Source: Polyangiaceae bacterium
GTDB lineage: Bacteria > Myxococcota_A > Polyangia > Polyangiales > Polyangiaceae
Direction: 5' to 3'
Assembly (NCBI GenBank): GCA_023150915.1
Contig: JAKLKA010000009.1
Span: 1 to 64,000 of the forward strand
Length of the DNA: 64,000 nt
Shown one piece after another: positions 44,559 through 53,830 of the stretch. The notes beneath the pieces are model-generated. The model did not search any database and was not told the origin of the DNA. It worked only from the letters and a program-made list of their open reading frames with translations. Position 1 is the stretch's first letter. Each line of letters starts with the position of its first letter. Made by a program: the position numbers and the translations under genes.

Positions 44559-46691
44559 ATGGTCCCTTTCCTGGGCGCGTTCGCCCTGGCCGGCCTGCTC
44601 TTGGCGTTTGGCCACGCGTCGGTGGTGGTCGTCGCGGCGAGCCTCAGCTTCGGGCTGTCCAGCGCGTTCGGCGGCGGCGCCTGGGCGGGCGCGGCGGGCA
44701 GTGTGGTGCTCAGCGCTGCGGGGCTCGTCCTGGCCGAGCTCGCCCTCCGGGCGCGGGCCGCCCGCCGCGATCCCCGCTGGGTCAGTGACGTCCGCACCCT
44801 GGCCGAGAGTCGCAGCGTGGCGCTCGACCGGATCGGCGGCGAAGCGCAGACCCTGGCGCGCGCGCTTCGCGTGGGCGTGGCGATCCCCGACACGCTGGTG
44901 CTCACCGCCGAGCTCACCGACGCCTGGCTGCGCGAGCTGCGGGTGGCGCGCCGCGGCGCCGACCCGGCCGGCGCGCTGCCCGCCGGCGCCGAGGGGCCGC
45001 TCGCCGCGTTCTTGCACGGCTGCGCGGGTGCGAAGATCACCGTGCGGGCATCGTTTCGCGGCACCGACCCCGCGGCCACGTACCCGGGCCTGTTCAGCGG
45101 CGTGACTGACGTCGACACGACCACGCTGCACTCGCTGGCAGCGGCGGTGGGCCGCGTCGTCGAATCTGCCGATTCGCCGCCCGTGCTCGACTATCGGCGC
45201 CGCATGCGCCAGGTGGCCACGCTGCACCGCTCGGTGGTGTTGCAGCGACAGGTCGACGCGGACGTCGCGGGTGTGGCGCAGTCGCGAGGCCTCGACGGTC
45301 GCGCCGACTCGATCTTGATCGACTTTGCAAAGCGTCGTGGGCCCACCATGACCGTGAGCTACGATCTGGTGGACGGCACCGTGATGGCCGTGGCTCCGGA
45401 AACGCCGCTGGACGCGACGCCCAGCTGGATGAACCGCCTGGCCGCGCTGGTGGTCGCGCTGGACAGCGAGCTTGGCGGCACGGTGTTGGTCCAGTTCGCG
45501 GTCGAGGGCGGGCGGCTCTGGGTGCAGTCGGTGCGGCGCGTGCAGACCGAGCAGCGCACCACCTGGGTCAGCGCCGGCGGCCCGCTCGAGGCGTTGTTTC
45601 CACGGCTGCCGCGCTTCGTGTGCGAGACCTTCGGCGACGGCGCGGTGCTCGCGGACGGGGTGAACGAGGCCCTGGCCGGTCTGGCGGTGGCCACGCCGGC
45701 GGACGTTCGCTTCGAAGAGGGCGTGCGCTACCTGAACGTCGAGGTGCTGCGGCGCGCGCTCGGTCGCCTGGGCGTCGAGGTTCTGTTTTCGGAACCGGTC
45801 TGGCGATTGCTCGCGCTGTCGCGCGGTCGGCCGCGGCGCGCCTTCATGAAGCCGCCCGAGGTCGACGCCGACATCGCCAAGAGCATCGACCGGCTGCGCG
45901 CCTGGCAGAGCCGCGTGCTCTTGCCGCTCTCGCGCGAGCACGTGGCGCTCGGCGTGCGCCGCTGGTTGATCGAGGCCGTGATCGGCATGCTCTCCGACGG
46001 CGCCACCGGTGAGCCGGTCCCCCGCATTCATCAGCGTCTGCGCCCCCTGCTCAAACGGCGAGCCGCCCGCTGCTCGGGCGAGCACGAGCGCGCGCGCCGC
46101 CACGTGGAAGAGAGCGAGCCGGCGGTGCGACAGCTCGCCGCTCAGATCTTGGCGCGCGGTGCCACCGACTGGAGCGGCGTGTTCGTCGGCGAGCGCCACC
46201 TGTACGCCGGGCTGGACGAGATGACGCGCTGGGCGCACTCACCGGCCGAGCGCGACGGCCTGGGTGCGGCGTGGGAAGAAGAGAAGCTCGGCTTCGAGGC
46301 GCGCCACCTGATGGAGACCCCCGAGCGGATCGTCGAGCCCGCGCCGCCCGACAGCATGCTCTCGCTGGCCGACTCGGCGCTGGCGGTGGTCGGCCTGACT
46401 GCGGGCGAAGCCGACGGCGTGGTGGCCGCGCCGACCGAGTCGCGCGGTCAGATCCCGGCTTCGGCCGTGGTGGTGTTGCCCGACGGCCGCCCGGACTTTG
46501 CCTGGGCCGTGCTCAGCGCGCGCGCGGTGGTCTTCACCGGCGGCGGCGCCCTCTCGCCCATGGCGCAACTGGCGCGCGAGCTGGGGATCCCTACGGTGAT
46601 CACCGTGCAGCGCTTGCCCGTCACCAGCCTCCCCATCGGGCGCACCGTCCACGTGGACGGCGCGCTGGGCGCGCTCGAGGTGCGACAGTGA
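44559..46691 (+). CDS. Degenerate PEP-utilising-enzyme-like membrane protein
   Basis: 710 residues from ATG 44559. N-terminal hydrophobic region with two membrane segments (about 5-65). The next part resembles the ATP-grasp (PPDK N-terminal) domain of PEP synthase-type enzymes: ITVRASFRGTDPAATYPGLFSGVTDV is the counterpart of the usual [21 protein letters not shown]. The C-terminal end (GGGALSPMAQLARELGIPTVI) is the phospho-His mobile domain, but the catalytic His of T-S-H is replaced by Pro. So phosphotransfer is probably lost. The protein may be a structural or regulatory derivative. The next gene's GTG overlaps its stop. Confidence 0.75.
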   Translation: MVPFLGAFALAGLLLAFGHASVVVVAASLSFGLSSAFGGGAWAGAAGSVVLSAAGLVLAELALRARAARRDPRWVSDVRTLAESRSVALDRIGGEAQTLARALRVGVAIPDTLVLTAELTDAWLRELRVARRGADPAGALPAGAEGPLAAFLHGCAGAKITVRASFRGTDPAATYPGLFSGVTDVDTTTLHSLAAAVGRVVESADSPPVLDYRRRMRQVATLHRSVVLQRQVDADVAGVAQSRGLDGRADSILIDFAKRRGPTMTVSYDLVDGTVMAVAPETPLDATPSWMNRLAALVVALDSELGGTVLVQFAVEGGRLWVQSVRRVQTEQRTTWVSAGGPLEALFPRLPRFVCETFGDGAVLADGVNEALAGLAVATPADVRFEEGVRYLNVEVLRRALGRLGVEVLFSEPVWRLLALSRGRPRRAFMKPPEVDADIAKSIDRLRAWQSRVLLPLSREHVALGVRRWLIEAVIGMLSDGATGEPVPRIHQRLRPLLKRRAARCSGEHERARRHVEESEPAVRQLAAQILARGATDWSGVFVGERHLYAGLDEMTRWAHSPAERDGLGAAWEEEKLGFEARHLMETPERIVEPAPPDSMLSLADSALAVVGLTAGEADGVVAAPTESRGQIPASAVVVLPDGRPDFAWAVLSARAVVFTGGGALSPMAQLARELGIPTVITVQRLPVTSLPIGRTVHVDGALGALEVRQ

Positions 46692-48202
46692 GTGGCTGGC
46701 TGGTCGGCGTCAGCATGCTCGGCGCTGGCCTGCTCTTCGCAGCCAGCTTGTTCGGTGCGCGGAAGCTGGCAGACTGGCTCGGAACGGACGAGCCGCCGGC
46801 CTGGCGCGCCGTACTGTTCCTGGTCGTGGCGTTGGGGGCGCTTCTCGCCCTTCGCTTCCTGCCCCACGCGGGCGTGCTGGCGTTCGTCACGCTCTGGGCG
46901 CTGGTCGGAACGGCGCTCGAGCAGCGTGGCAGCGCCCTGCGCGGCCGGCTAGCGGTGCTTCAGCTCTACGCGGTGCTCTTCGCCTCGGCCTATCTGTACG
47001 GCCACGCGCGCGGCCTGATCTCGGGCAGCCGCGCTTCGGCCGGGTTGAGCTTCGCGTTCGTCGATCAGCTCACGCAGATCGCGCTGCCGCTTGCCGACCG
47101 GGTGCTGGCGCTATCGCGCGGGGCCGCGCCCCAGGTCGCCACCCATGCCGTCGCGGCTGGGCTCTCGGGGCACCTGGCGTTGTGGCTCGCAATCGCGGCG
47201 TTCGCCCTGGCGGTGTACGCCTCGGCGTACTTCGCGCGCCGTCCGCTGGCGCTGCCCGGCGCCCAGCTGCTGCCGCAGCCCCGGGTCGCCGCGCTGGTCT
47301 TCGTGGTGCTGGCCATCGCGGGCGGCGTCGCGCCTCTCCCCTTCGTGTCGCTTCCGGCCATCGCGCTGGCCCCGCTGTTCGTGGCGGACGGCGGCGCGCT
47401 GGTCCACCGCTGGCTCTCGCGCTTCCGTGCTCGCGGCCTGGTGCTCTTGGTGCTGGTGGCAGCGTTCCCGCTCGTGCCCGCGCTGGCGTTCGTCGCCGCT
47501 GGCCTGGGCGTGATGTCGCAGCTCCTGGGGCTGCGCGAGCTCTTGCCGTTCGCGGCGCTCGACGAGGCACCTCTGCGCCGGCCGCGGCTGAGTGCGCTCC
47601 TGGGGTTCGTCGTGCTTTCTTCGGCGTGTGTGCTCGGCGGGTCGACCGTGGCGCATGGGGCGCTCCGGCGCGTTTCCCCCCGCCTGGGCGCGCCCGCAGA
47701 GGTGTGTGGCAGCGCCGAACCCACCGTGGACTGGGAAGCACGCACCGCGGCGTTCGCCCTACCGAGCGGGCGGCTCACCATGGACCTGGACGAGACGCCG
47801 CTCGACGAGGCCGGGCCTGGCCGTGCCTGCGAGCGTGCGGGCAAGCGGCTGTGTACCTCCGACGAGTGGTACCTGGCGTGCGCCTGCACCTATCCGCTCG
47901 AGCTCGAGGCCGGCACCAAGACCAGCACGCTGTACGCTTTCGTCGCCCGTGCCGACCGCGAGCGGAGCGCCGGCCCCCCGGAACCCCGGCAGCCCACGCT
48001 GGCCTCCGACAAGCGCAGCGAGCTTCGGGGTTTGCTCACCGGCAAGAGCGAGCTGGTGTCGCAGGGCGCGGCGCGAGCCCTGCTCGTGGCCGGGCCCAAC
48101 GACGCCCTGCACGACCCCTGGACCGTGGACTGCCGGCACCGCTCGTTCACGACTGAACGTGCGCTCCCGAGCCAGTTCGTCGCCGCGCGCTGTTGCCGCT
48201 GA
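46688..48202 (+). CDS. Polytopic membrane protein with FGE-like C-terminal segment
   Basis: 504 residues from GTG 46688, which overlaps the preceding stop (GTGA). About ten membrane helices span residues 1-340, with no transporter signature I recognise. The last 160 residues, after a helix ending HGALRRVS, lie outside and contain [17 protein letters not shown], then [20 protein letters not shown] and a final FVAARCCR. This resembles the C-terminal end of formylglycine-generating-enzyme-like (sulfatase-modifying) domains, but the core of that fold is missing. It may be a binding module. It forms a pair with the degenerate PEP-utilising protein upstream. Confidence 0.68.
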   Translation: MSGWLVGVSMLGAGLLFAASLFGARKLADWLGTDEPPAWRAVLFLVVALGALLALRFLPHAGVLAFVTLWALVGTALEQRGSALRGRLAVLQLYAVLFASAYLYGHARGLISGSRASAGLSFAFVDQLTQIALPLADRVLALSRGAAPQVATHAVAAGLSGHLALWLAIAAFALAVYASAYFARRPLALPGAQLLPQPRVAALVFVVLAIAGGVAPLPFVSLPAIALAPLFVADGGALVHRWLSRFRARGLVLLVLVAAFPLVPALAFVAAGLGVMSQLLGLRELLPFAALDEAPLRRPRLSALLGFVVLSSACVLGGSTVAHGALRRVSPRLGAPAEVCGSAEPTVDWEARTAAFALPSGRLTMDLDETPLDEAGPGRACERAGKRLCTSDEWYLACACTYPLELEAGTKTSTLYAFVARADRERSAGPPEPRQPTLASDKRSELRGLLTGKSELVSQGAARALLVAGPNDALHDPWTVDCRHRSFTTERALPSQFVAARCCR

Positions 48203-48228
48203 CGCACGCCGCGGCTAGCGTGCCGCGC

Positions 48229-49212
48229 ATGTCCAAGGTCTTCGAAGACAACTCGCAGTCCATCGGTCGCACTCCTCTGGTGAAGATCAACCGCATCACC
48301 GCCGGCGCGCCCGCCACGGTGCTTGCCAAGATCGAGGGGCGGAACCCGGCGTATTCGGTCAAGTGCCGCATCGGCGCGGCGATGGTGTGGGACGCCGAGA
48401 AACGCGGGCTGCTCGGCCCCGGCAAGGCCATCGTCGAAGCCACCAGCGGCAATACCGGCATCGCGCTGGCGTTCGCCGCCGCGTCGCGCGGGATCGAGTG
48501 CGTGCTCACCATGCCCGAGACCATGACCCTCGAGCGGCGCAAGGTGCTGGTCGCTCTGGGCGCCAAGCTGATCTTGACGCCTGGTGCCCAGGGCATGAAG
48601 GGCGCGATCGCCAAGGCCGAAGAGCTGGCCGCGGCCGAACCGAACCGCTACGTGCCGATGCGGCAGTTCGACAACCCGGCCAATCCGGCCATCCACGAGC
48701 AGACCACGGGGCCCGAGATCTGGGAGGCCACCGGCGGCAACGTGGACGTGCTCGTCTCGGGCGTCGGAACCGGCGGCACCCTGACCGGCGTGAGCCGCTT
48801 CTTCGAGAAGGGCAAGAACAAGCCGCTGCACACCGTGGCGGTCGAGCCCAAGGCTTCGCCCGTCATTGCTCAGACCTTGGCCGGCGAGCCCCTGGCCCCG
48901 TCACCCCACAAGATCCAGGGGCTTGGCGCCGGCTTCGTGCCAAAGAACCTCGATCTCTCGTTCGTGGATCAGGTCGAGCACGTCACCAACGAAGAGGCCA
49001 TCGAGATGGCTCGCCGCCTGGCGAAGGAAGAGGGCATCTTGTCGGGCATTTCCTGTGGGGCGGCCATGGTGGTGGCCGACCGCTTGGCCCGGGACCCACG
49101 GTTTGCCGGCAAGACCATCGTGGCCGTGCTGCCCGACTCGGGTGAGCGCTACCTGACCGGGGCGCTCTACGAGGGCATGTTCGACGAGGTCGTGGCCGCG
49201 ACGGCCGGCTGA
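48229..49212 (+). CDS. cysK: Cysteine synthase A (O-acetylserine sulfhydrylase)
   Basis: 327 residues from ATG 48229; the frame extends 12 codons upstream without support. PLP enzyme making cysteine from O-acetylserine and sulfide. PLP Lys45 sits in [14 protein letters not shown], the asparagine loop is TSGNTGIAL, the phosphate cup is [10 protein letters not shown], and the C-terminal ISCGAAMV and [10 protein letters not shown] motifs match CysK. The length and the Cys after the Lys resemble E. coli-type CysK more than CBS-like enzymes. Stand-alone gene 26 bases after the preceding one; could share a transcript but need not. Confidence 0.96.
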   Translation: MSKVFEDNSQSIGRTPLVKINRITAGAPATVLAKIEGRNPAYSVKCRIGAAMVWDAEKRGLLGPGKAIVEATSGNTGIALAFAAASRGIECVLTMPETMTLERRKVLVALGAKLILTPGAQGMKGAIAKAEELAAAEPNRYVPMRQFDNPANPAIHEQTTGPEIWEATGGNVDVLVSGVGTGGTLTGVSRFFEKGKNKPLHTVAVEPKASPVIAQTLAGEPLAPSPHKIQGLGAGFVPKNLDLSFVDQVEHVTNEEAIEMARRLAKEEGILSGISCGAAMVVADRLARDPRFAGKTIVAVLPDSGERYLTGALYEGMFDEVVAATAG

Positions 49213-49268
49213 AGAAGAGATTCAGATCTTTTCTCCCGGCGGCGCGTAACAGCATGAAACGCCGCTGA

Positions 49269-49285
49269 GGCGCCGGACCGGCGCC
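49269..49285. repeat. Perfect 17-bp inverted repeat after cysK
   Basis: GGCGCCGG-A-CCGGCGCC, an 8-bp perfect palindrome with a single central A, lies between cysK and the VWA gene. A hairpin with such a small loop would have to open to form; no T-run follows, so it is not a standard terminator. It could be a binding site for a dimeric regulator or a rho-type stabiliser. Confidence 0.35.
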
Positions 49286-49345
49286 ACCAAACGGACAGGC
49301 CCGAGCGGTTTTCGCGCGGGTGTGTCCTCCGACAGGAGAAAAGGG

Positions 49346-50767
49346 ATGATCCGCCGTTGGCTAAGGACGCCGAGGGCCCGCCGGGGTCTGGCTTTGGGTA
49401 TCGTCGTGCTCGCAACCGGAGGCCTGGTCTTGGCCCGGGCCCCCGCGATGTCGGCCTCGTCGACCTTCGGCATCGCCCTCGGGCCCAACGCCACCAGCTT
49501 CTCGGGCCCCGGCGCCAGCGGCACGCTCGCGCTGAGCCAGACCAAGGTGCACACCTCGGGCAATCAGAACGTGTTCGCCGAGCTCAGGCTCAAGGCGGAC
49601 CCGGGGCGCGCGGTGGCCGAAGAGCGCGCACCGCTGTCCCTGGCCATCGTGATCGACACCTCGGGGTCGATGGGCGGCGAGAAGATCGAGAGCGCCAAGC
49701 GCAGCGTGGTCTCGTTCCTCCGGCAGATGCGCGATGACGACGAGGTCGCAGTGGTGCGCTACGACCACAGCCACGAGGTGCTGCAACCCCTGGCGCGCGT
49801 GGGCTCGATCAGAAACTCGCTGATCGACCGCGTGAACGCCCTGCAGGCTGCCGGTGGCACCAACATCCCTCCGGCGCTCAACCAAGGTTTGTCGCTGCTG
49901 TCGGACGCCAGCGGCCGCCGCGTGCGCCGCGTGGTGCTGGTCAGCGACGGGCTCGACAGCGGGCGCGGGCGGGCGGTCGACATCGCGCAGAACGCGTCGG
50001 ATTCGCGCGCCACGGTCTCGGCACTGGGGATCGGGCTCGACTTCGACGAGGGCTACATGTCGGCGGTGGCCAGCGCCGGCCGCGGCAACTTCGGCTTCGT
50101 GCAAGACGGCGGCGCGCTGGCGCGTTTCCTGGAACGCGAGCTGAAAGAGACGGCCAGCACGGTCATCGAATCGGCCCAGGCGCGCGTCGAGCTGCCGGCG
50201 GGGGCTCGCTTCGTGCGGGCGGTGGGCGCTCGGGCCAACGTGGTCGGAAACACGCTCGAGCTTCAGGTCGGGTCGCTGTTCGCCGGTGACGAGCGTCGGG
50301 TGGTGGTCGAGCTCTCTTTCGACGCCGAGCATGGCGAGAGCATGCCGCTCCGAGCGGACGTCTCGTGGCAGCGGGTGGGGGGTGACCGAGTCAGCTCGAA
50401 GCTCTCGGCGCTCACGGTCACCGGCGAGAACGATGCCGAGCTCGCACTGGCGTCGCGCGACGGCCGGGTCTACGCCAGCGCGCTGTCGGCCACGGCGTCG
50501 ATGCGCCAGATCGCCGCGGCCGAGGCGTATGCGCGCGGCGACACCGCCGCCGCCGAGCAGCTGCTCGCGGAGAACGAGAAGAGCCTGGACGTGGCGGTTG
50601 CCGCCGCGCCTGCGGAAGAGAAGGCGGCAGTGGAACGCCAGCGCGCCGAGGTCAGCGACGCGCGCTCCAAGTTCCGCGCGGCGGCGCCCGGATCGCCGGC
50701 GGCCAAGGCAGCCGGCAAGGCGTCGGCAGCCAAGAACGCCGAGAACCTCTCACGCCAGGCGTTCTGA
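49346..50767 (+). CDS. Secreted/membrane VWA-domain protein
   Basis: 473 residues from ATG 49346, with AGGAGAAAAGGG just upstream; an in-frame GTG at 49322 lacks such a site. A single hydrophobic N-terminal segment (about 14-30) anchors or exports it. The von Willebrand A domain (about 97-265) contains an intact metal site DTSGSMGG (Asp104, Ser106, Ser108), GGTNIPPALNQGL and LVSDGLDSG. A beta-rich region (about 265-380) and an Ala/Glu-rich helical tail follow. VWA proteins bind partners through the metal. It heads an operon with two small membrane-protein genes. Confidence 0.88.
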   Translation: MIRRWLRTPRARRGLALGIVVLATGGLVLARAPAMSASSTFGIALGPNATSFSGPGASGTLALSQTKVHTSGNQNVFAELRLKADPGRAVAEERAPLSLAIVIDTSGSMGGEKIESAKRSVVSFLRQMRDDDEVAVVRYDHSHEVLQPLARVGSIRNSLIDRVNALQAAGGTNIPPALNQGLSLLSDASGRRVRRVVLVSDGLDSGRGRAVDIAQNASDSRATVSALGIGLDFDEGYMSAVASAGRGNFGFVQDGGALARFLERELKETASTVIESAQARVELPAGARFVRAVGARANVVGNTLELQVGSLFAGDERRVVVELSFDAEHGESMPLRADVSWQRVGGDRVSSKLSALTVTGENDAELALASRDGRVYASALSATASMRQIAAAEAYARGDTAAAEQLLAENEKSLDVAVAAAPAEEKAAVERQRAEVSDARSKFRAAAPGSPAAKAAGKASAAKNAENLSRQAF

Positions 50768-50783
50768 GCTGAAGGAGCCCCCG

Positions 50784-51620
50784 ATGCGCGCACTGTCCCT
50801 GCTCTTCGCCTCGGCGCTGGCCTACGGCCTCTTGCCCTACTCGTCGCGCTTCGGCACGGTGATCGGCGCCGTCGTGGCGGTGGGCTTTGGTGTGCTCTTG
50901 GCGCTGGCTGCCAGCTTCTCGTCGAATGCCATCGCCGTCGCGTCCGGTGCGCTGGGCGCATTCGCCGCGGGCGTGCTGGCCGCCCACGCCCCGGCGCTGG
51001 CGGGCGCGGCGCTGCTGGGCCTTTCGTTTGCCGAGCGCACGCTGCGCGTCCGCGATCGCAACTCGCGCATCGTGCACCTGGGCGTCGCGCTCGGCGCCGG
51101 CGGGTTGGCGGGTCATCTGGCGATGCAGTACTCGGCCTCGGAGCCCCTGGTGCGTGCGGTGGTGGTGGTGATCGCGGCCGTGCTCTCGGCCGCCCCGCTG
51201 CTGATCCCCGCCGACGACCCGGTGGCGCACGCGCTGGACGAGCTGGCCGGGGCCATTGACGGCGAGTCTGGACCGAAGCTCAGCGCCGCCGCCGAGCTGC
51301 GGCGCTCGGTCGACGAGTCGCTGCTCGACTCGTCGGGGGCCCGCGACGCGCGGCGCGCGTGGAAGAACCTGCTCGGGCTCGGTCAGGCCCGTGTGCGCCT
51401 GTCGTCGGCCAAGGCGCCCAGCGAGCGCGCCCAAGCCGTGATGCGGCGGGTGGACCAGCGCATTGCGGAGCACGTGGACAGCCTGAACCGCATGTACACC
51501 GCGGCGGACGCCGCCAGTGCCGCGGGGCTCAGCCTGGACGACGCCGCGCTGCGCAGCGTCGAGACCACGCGCGAGACCCTGGACGAGGTCAGCAAGGCCA
51601 TCATCGAAGAGGCCGTATGA
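50784..51620 (+). CDS. Membrane protein with helical cytoplasmic tail
   Basis: 278 residues from ATG 50784 (GAAGGAG upstream). Five or six hydrophobic segments in residues 1-145, then an acidic, helix-forming soluble tail (about 145-278) with few motifs (LLGLGQARVRLSSAKAPSERAQAVMRRVDQRIAEHVDSLNRMY). It resembles nothing I can name. The next gene overlaps by 4 bases, and the VWA gene is 16 bases upstream, so these three are one transcription unit and likely function together in the envelope. Confidence 0.72.
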   Translation: MRALSLLFASALAYGLLPYSSRFGTVIGAVVAVGFGVLLALAASFSSNAIAVASGALGAFAAGVLAAHAPALAGAALLGLSFAERTLRVRDRNSRIVHLGVALGAGGLAGHLAMQYSASEPLVRAVVVVIAAVLSAAPLLIPADDPVAHALDELAGAIDGESGPKLSAAAELRRSVDESLLDSSGARDARRAWKNLLGLGQARVRLSSAKAPSERAQAVMRRVDQRIAEHVDSLNRMYTAADAASAAGLSLDDAALRSVETTRETLDEVSKAIIEEAV

Positions 51621-52045
51621 AGCGCCGCGCCGCGCGCGTGGTGCGGGTGCGGAGCTGGCTCTTGCCCACCCTGATCGGGCCCAGCCTGGGCGCGCTCTTG
51701 TTCGTGATCGGGCACGGGGTGGTCTCGGGCGCCAGCCTGGCGAAGATGGTGGCCGAGGTCGTGGCCTCGTGCCTGCTCGGCGCGGCCCTGGGCGCCGTGC
51801 TCTCGCTGGTGGACTTCGGGCTCTTGGTCGCGCGGCTGCGCACGCCGCCGACCTCGGGCCGAGCCTGGGTCTCTTCCGCCCTGGCCGGTGCCGGCGCGGT
51901 GCTGCTGTGGCGCTGGCTGCGGCCGTCGCTCTTGAGCGCGCCGTCCAGCCATCTGGTGGCGCTGCTGGCCGCGCTGATCGTCAGCGCCGTGGTGGTGCGC
52001 GTGCTCACCAGCCAGCGCCCGAGCGCATGGCTGCGGTTTTCCTAG
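51617..52045 (+). CDS. Small membrane protein
   Basis: 142 residues from ATG 51617, overlapping the upstream stop (ATGA). Basic N-terminus (MKRRAARVVRVRSW), four predicted membrane helices and short loops. No family recognised. Third gene of the VWA operon; its small size and coupling suggest it is a subunit or anchoring partner. It is followed by a 112-base convergent spacer in which I see no clear terminator. Confidence 0.68.
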   Translation: MKRRAARVVRVRSWLLPTLIGPSLGALLFVIGHGVVSGASLAKMVAEVVASCLLGAALGAVLSLVDFGLLVARLRTPPTSGRAWVSSALAGAGAVLLWRWLRPSLLSAPSSHLVALLAALIVSAVVVRVLTSQRPSAWLRFS

Positions 52046-52157
52046 GCGATGTCCGCAAGCCGCGGAACGAATCATCGCTGGCACCAGAGTGAAGGCGATG
52101 CTGCTCGGTGAGAGCTTGGCGCGCTCGGCGCCTTGGCGGTTGGTCTTTGAAGCTGCC

Positions 52158-53123
52158 TCAGTGCAAGAGCGCGCTGAACAGCAGCTGACCGCCGAGGGCC
52201 GAGTCGTCGAAGGTGTTGTCCAGGCGGTCGTGGTCGGCGCTGGCCATCACGACGCGCGCCTGTGCGCCCAGTGACCATTGGTCACCGACCCAGAAGTCGT
52301 ACCCACCGAACAGCGCACCCCCGATGCCGCTGGCCGAGTCGTTGTTGTCGTCTTGCAGCCCGATCGACGCCGGGCCCACCATCAGCCCCACGTGGGCCCC
52401 GCCCTTCGGATCGGGGAACCAATCCAAGAACACGCCCACCACGCTGATGCCCAGCGCCTCGTTGTCCATGGTGTCGCTCAGCGTGTCGTCTTGGGTTTCG
52501 ACCTCCACGTCGGGCTCGCTCAGATCTTGCCCGGCGAACCCCCCGCCCAGCACGAAGCCCGAGCCGATGGTGCCGCCAATCAGCAGCTCGAGCGCGGGCC
52601 CGAAGCCGGTATAGGTGGCCTTCACGTCCTGGTCGGCAACACTGCCCTCGGCGACCACGCGCCCGTAACCCGCGCCCATGCCCATGCGCAGATAGAACCC
52701 GTCGTGGTTGCGCTTCGACAGGTCCGGCTTCGGCGGCTGCGGCGGACCCGGCGGGGGCCCATAGCCCGGCGGGGGCCCGTAGCCCGGCGGGTAGCCTTGC
52801 CCGGGCGGGTAGTAGTAGCCGGGTGGCGGCGGGTAGTAACCCGGCGGAGGATAGCCCGGTGGGGACGCGCCGGGTTGTTGCGGCGGGTAGTAGCCCGGCG
52901 GCGGCTGCGGCGCTGCACCGGGCGGCGGTGCCGGCTGGGCCGGAGGCGCCTCGGGCGGTGGCGCCGGAGGCGCTTCGGTGCCTGGGGGTGCGGCCGGGGG
53001 TTTCGGATCGCCCGCGGGCTGGGCCGCCGGAGCAGACGGTGCCGACGGCGGTGCCGCGGACTGAGCCGAGGCGTGAGAGGTGAGAAAGCAAATCAGCGCG
53101 CAGCCCAGGGCGGTGAGACGCAT
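52158..53123 (-). CDS. Outer-membrane beta-barrel protein with long Pro/Gly/Tyr linker
   Basis: 321 residues from ATG 53123. Signal peptide MRLTALGCALICFLTSHASAQ. Residues 22-135 are Pro-rich with repeated PPGYYPP and GYGPPPG units, a stiff linker. The C-terminal domain (about 140-321) begins with NHDGFYLRMGMGAGYGRV and continues with alternating strands and loops to FSALLH, like small OmpA-type or porin-like barrels. The linker could span or cross the surface layer. A paralogous style is common in myxobacteria. Second gene of a minus-strand pair with 53148-53756. Confidence 0.82.
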   Translation of the reverse strand: MRLTALGCALICFLTSHASAQSAAPPSAPSAPAAQPAGDPKPPAAPPGTEAPPAPPPEAPPAQPAPPPGAAPQPPPGYYPPQQPGASPPGYPPPGYYPPPPGYYYPPGQGYPPGYGPPPGYGPPPGPPQPPKPDLSKRNHDGFYLRMGMGAGYGRVVAEGSVADQDVKATYTGFGPALELLIGGTIGSGFVLGGGFAGQDLSEPDVEVETQDDTLSDTMDNEALGISVVGVFLDWFPDPKGGAHVGLMVGPASIGLQDDNNDSASGIGGALFGGYDFWVGDQWSLGAQARVVMASADHDRLDNTFDDSALGGQLLFSALLH

Positions 53124-53147
53124 GGGCCCGAGGCTATCACAGGGGCG

Positions 53148-53756
53148 TCACTCGGCGGCCAGCGAGCAGCTCACCGGGCGGGCGATCATTGCCGCGCCCT
53201 CTTGCACCCAGGCCTGCCCGGGCGACCAGCGGACCTTCACGTTCTCGACCCGGCCGACGAACTTGAGCTCGCAGTCGGCGACAAAACGGGACAGCTTCTT
53301 CTGATCGACCCCCGCCGAAGGCTCACGGTGCAGCCGCAGCGCCATGTTGGGCTCGGCCCAGAGGCCAGCGATCAGCACCAGCTTGTTGTCCGGCCAGGTG
53401 CGATACGGCTGGATCAGGTTGGTGCCGTTGTCGTCCAGCGGCGCAGCCGGGTCCTTGGCGTGCGTCTCGCTGTCGGCCTTGTGCGAGCAGCGCGCACCGT
53501 CGAAGGTGTCCGGGTGGTTGCAGCCCAAGAGCTCGTAGTCGGCGGTGACCAGGGTCACCTTGGCCTTTCCGGTATTGCCGACCTGCCAGGTCGAGGTGTC
53601 CGTCGAGTCCTTCTCGGGCGGGCTCAGCCAGTTCGCCAGGGGCGAGAACGGGAACACGATCATCGCGCCAAGCAGCGCGGCCGCGATCAGGAAGTGACCG
53701 CTCGCCACCGGGATCGGCTCTTTGGGGCGTCGTCGGCGGACCGTGGTGGTTGCCAT
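53148..53756 (-). CDS. Single-span membrane protein of unknown function
   Basis: 202 residues from ATG 53756. Basic cytosolic start (MATTTVRRRRPKEP), one hydrophobic segment (about 20-40), then a soluble extracytoplasmic domain with four cysteines (LLGCNHPDTFDGARCSH, VADCELKF, PVSCSLAAE) suitable for two disulfides. The beta-rich ending resembles an Ig-like or cupredoxin-like fold, but no motif for metal binding is complete. Located 24 bases from the next gene on the same strand. Nothing else can be said. Confidence 0.7.
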   Translation of the reverse strand: MATTTVRRRRPKEPIPVASGHFLIAAALLGAMIVFPFSPLANWLSPPEKDSTDTSTWQVGNTGKAKVTLVTADYELLGCNHPDTFDGARCSHKADSETHAKDPAAPLDDNGTNLIQPYRTWPDNKLVLIAGLWAEPNMALRLHREPSAGVDQKKLSRFVADCELKFVGRVENVKVRWSPGQAWVQEGAAMIARPVSCSLAAE

Positions 53757-53830
53757 GCGGGGCGTTTTCTAGCCCCAATTTCCGGCACCGTCCATCCGTC
53801 TCGAGGGGGCTTTGAGCTATACCTGCGTCC

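Noticed and set aside
49269-49285. Palindrome after cysK considered as a Rho-independent terminator
   Set aside because: No T-run follows and the loop is a single base, so it is reported only as an inverted repeat.
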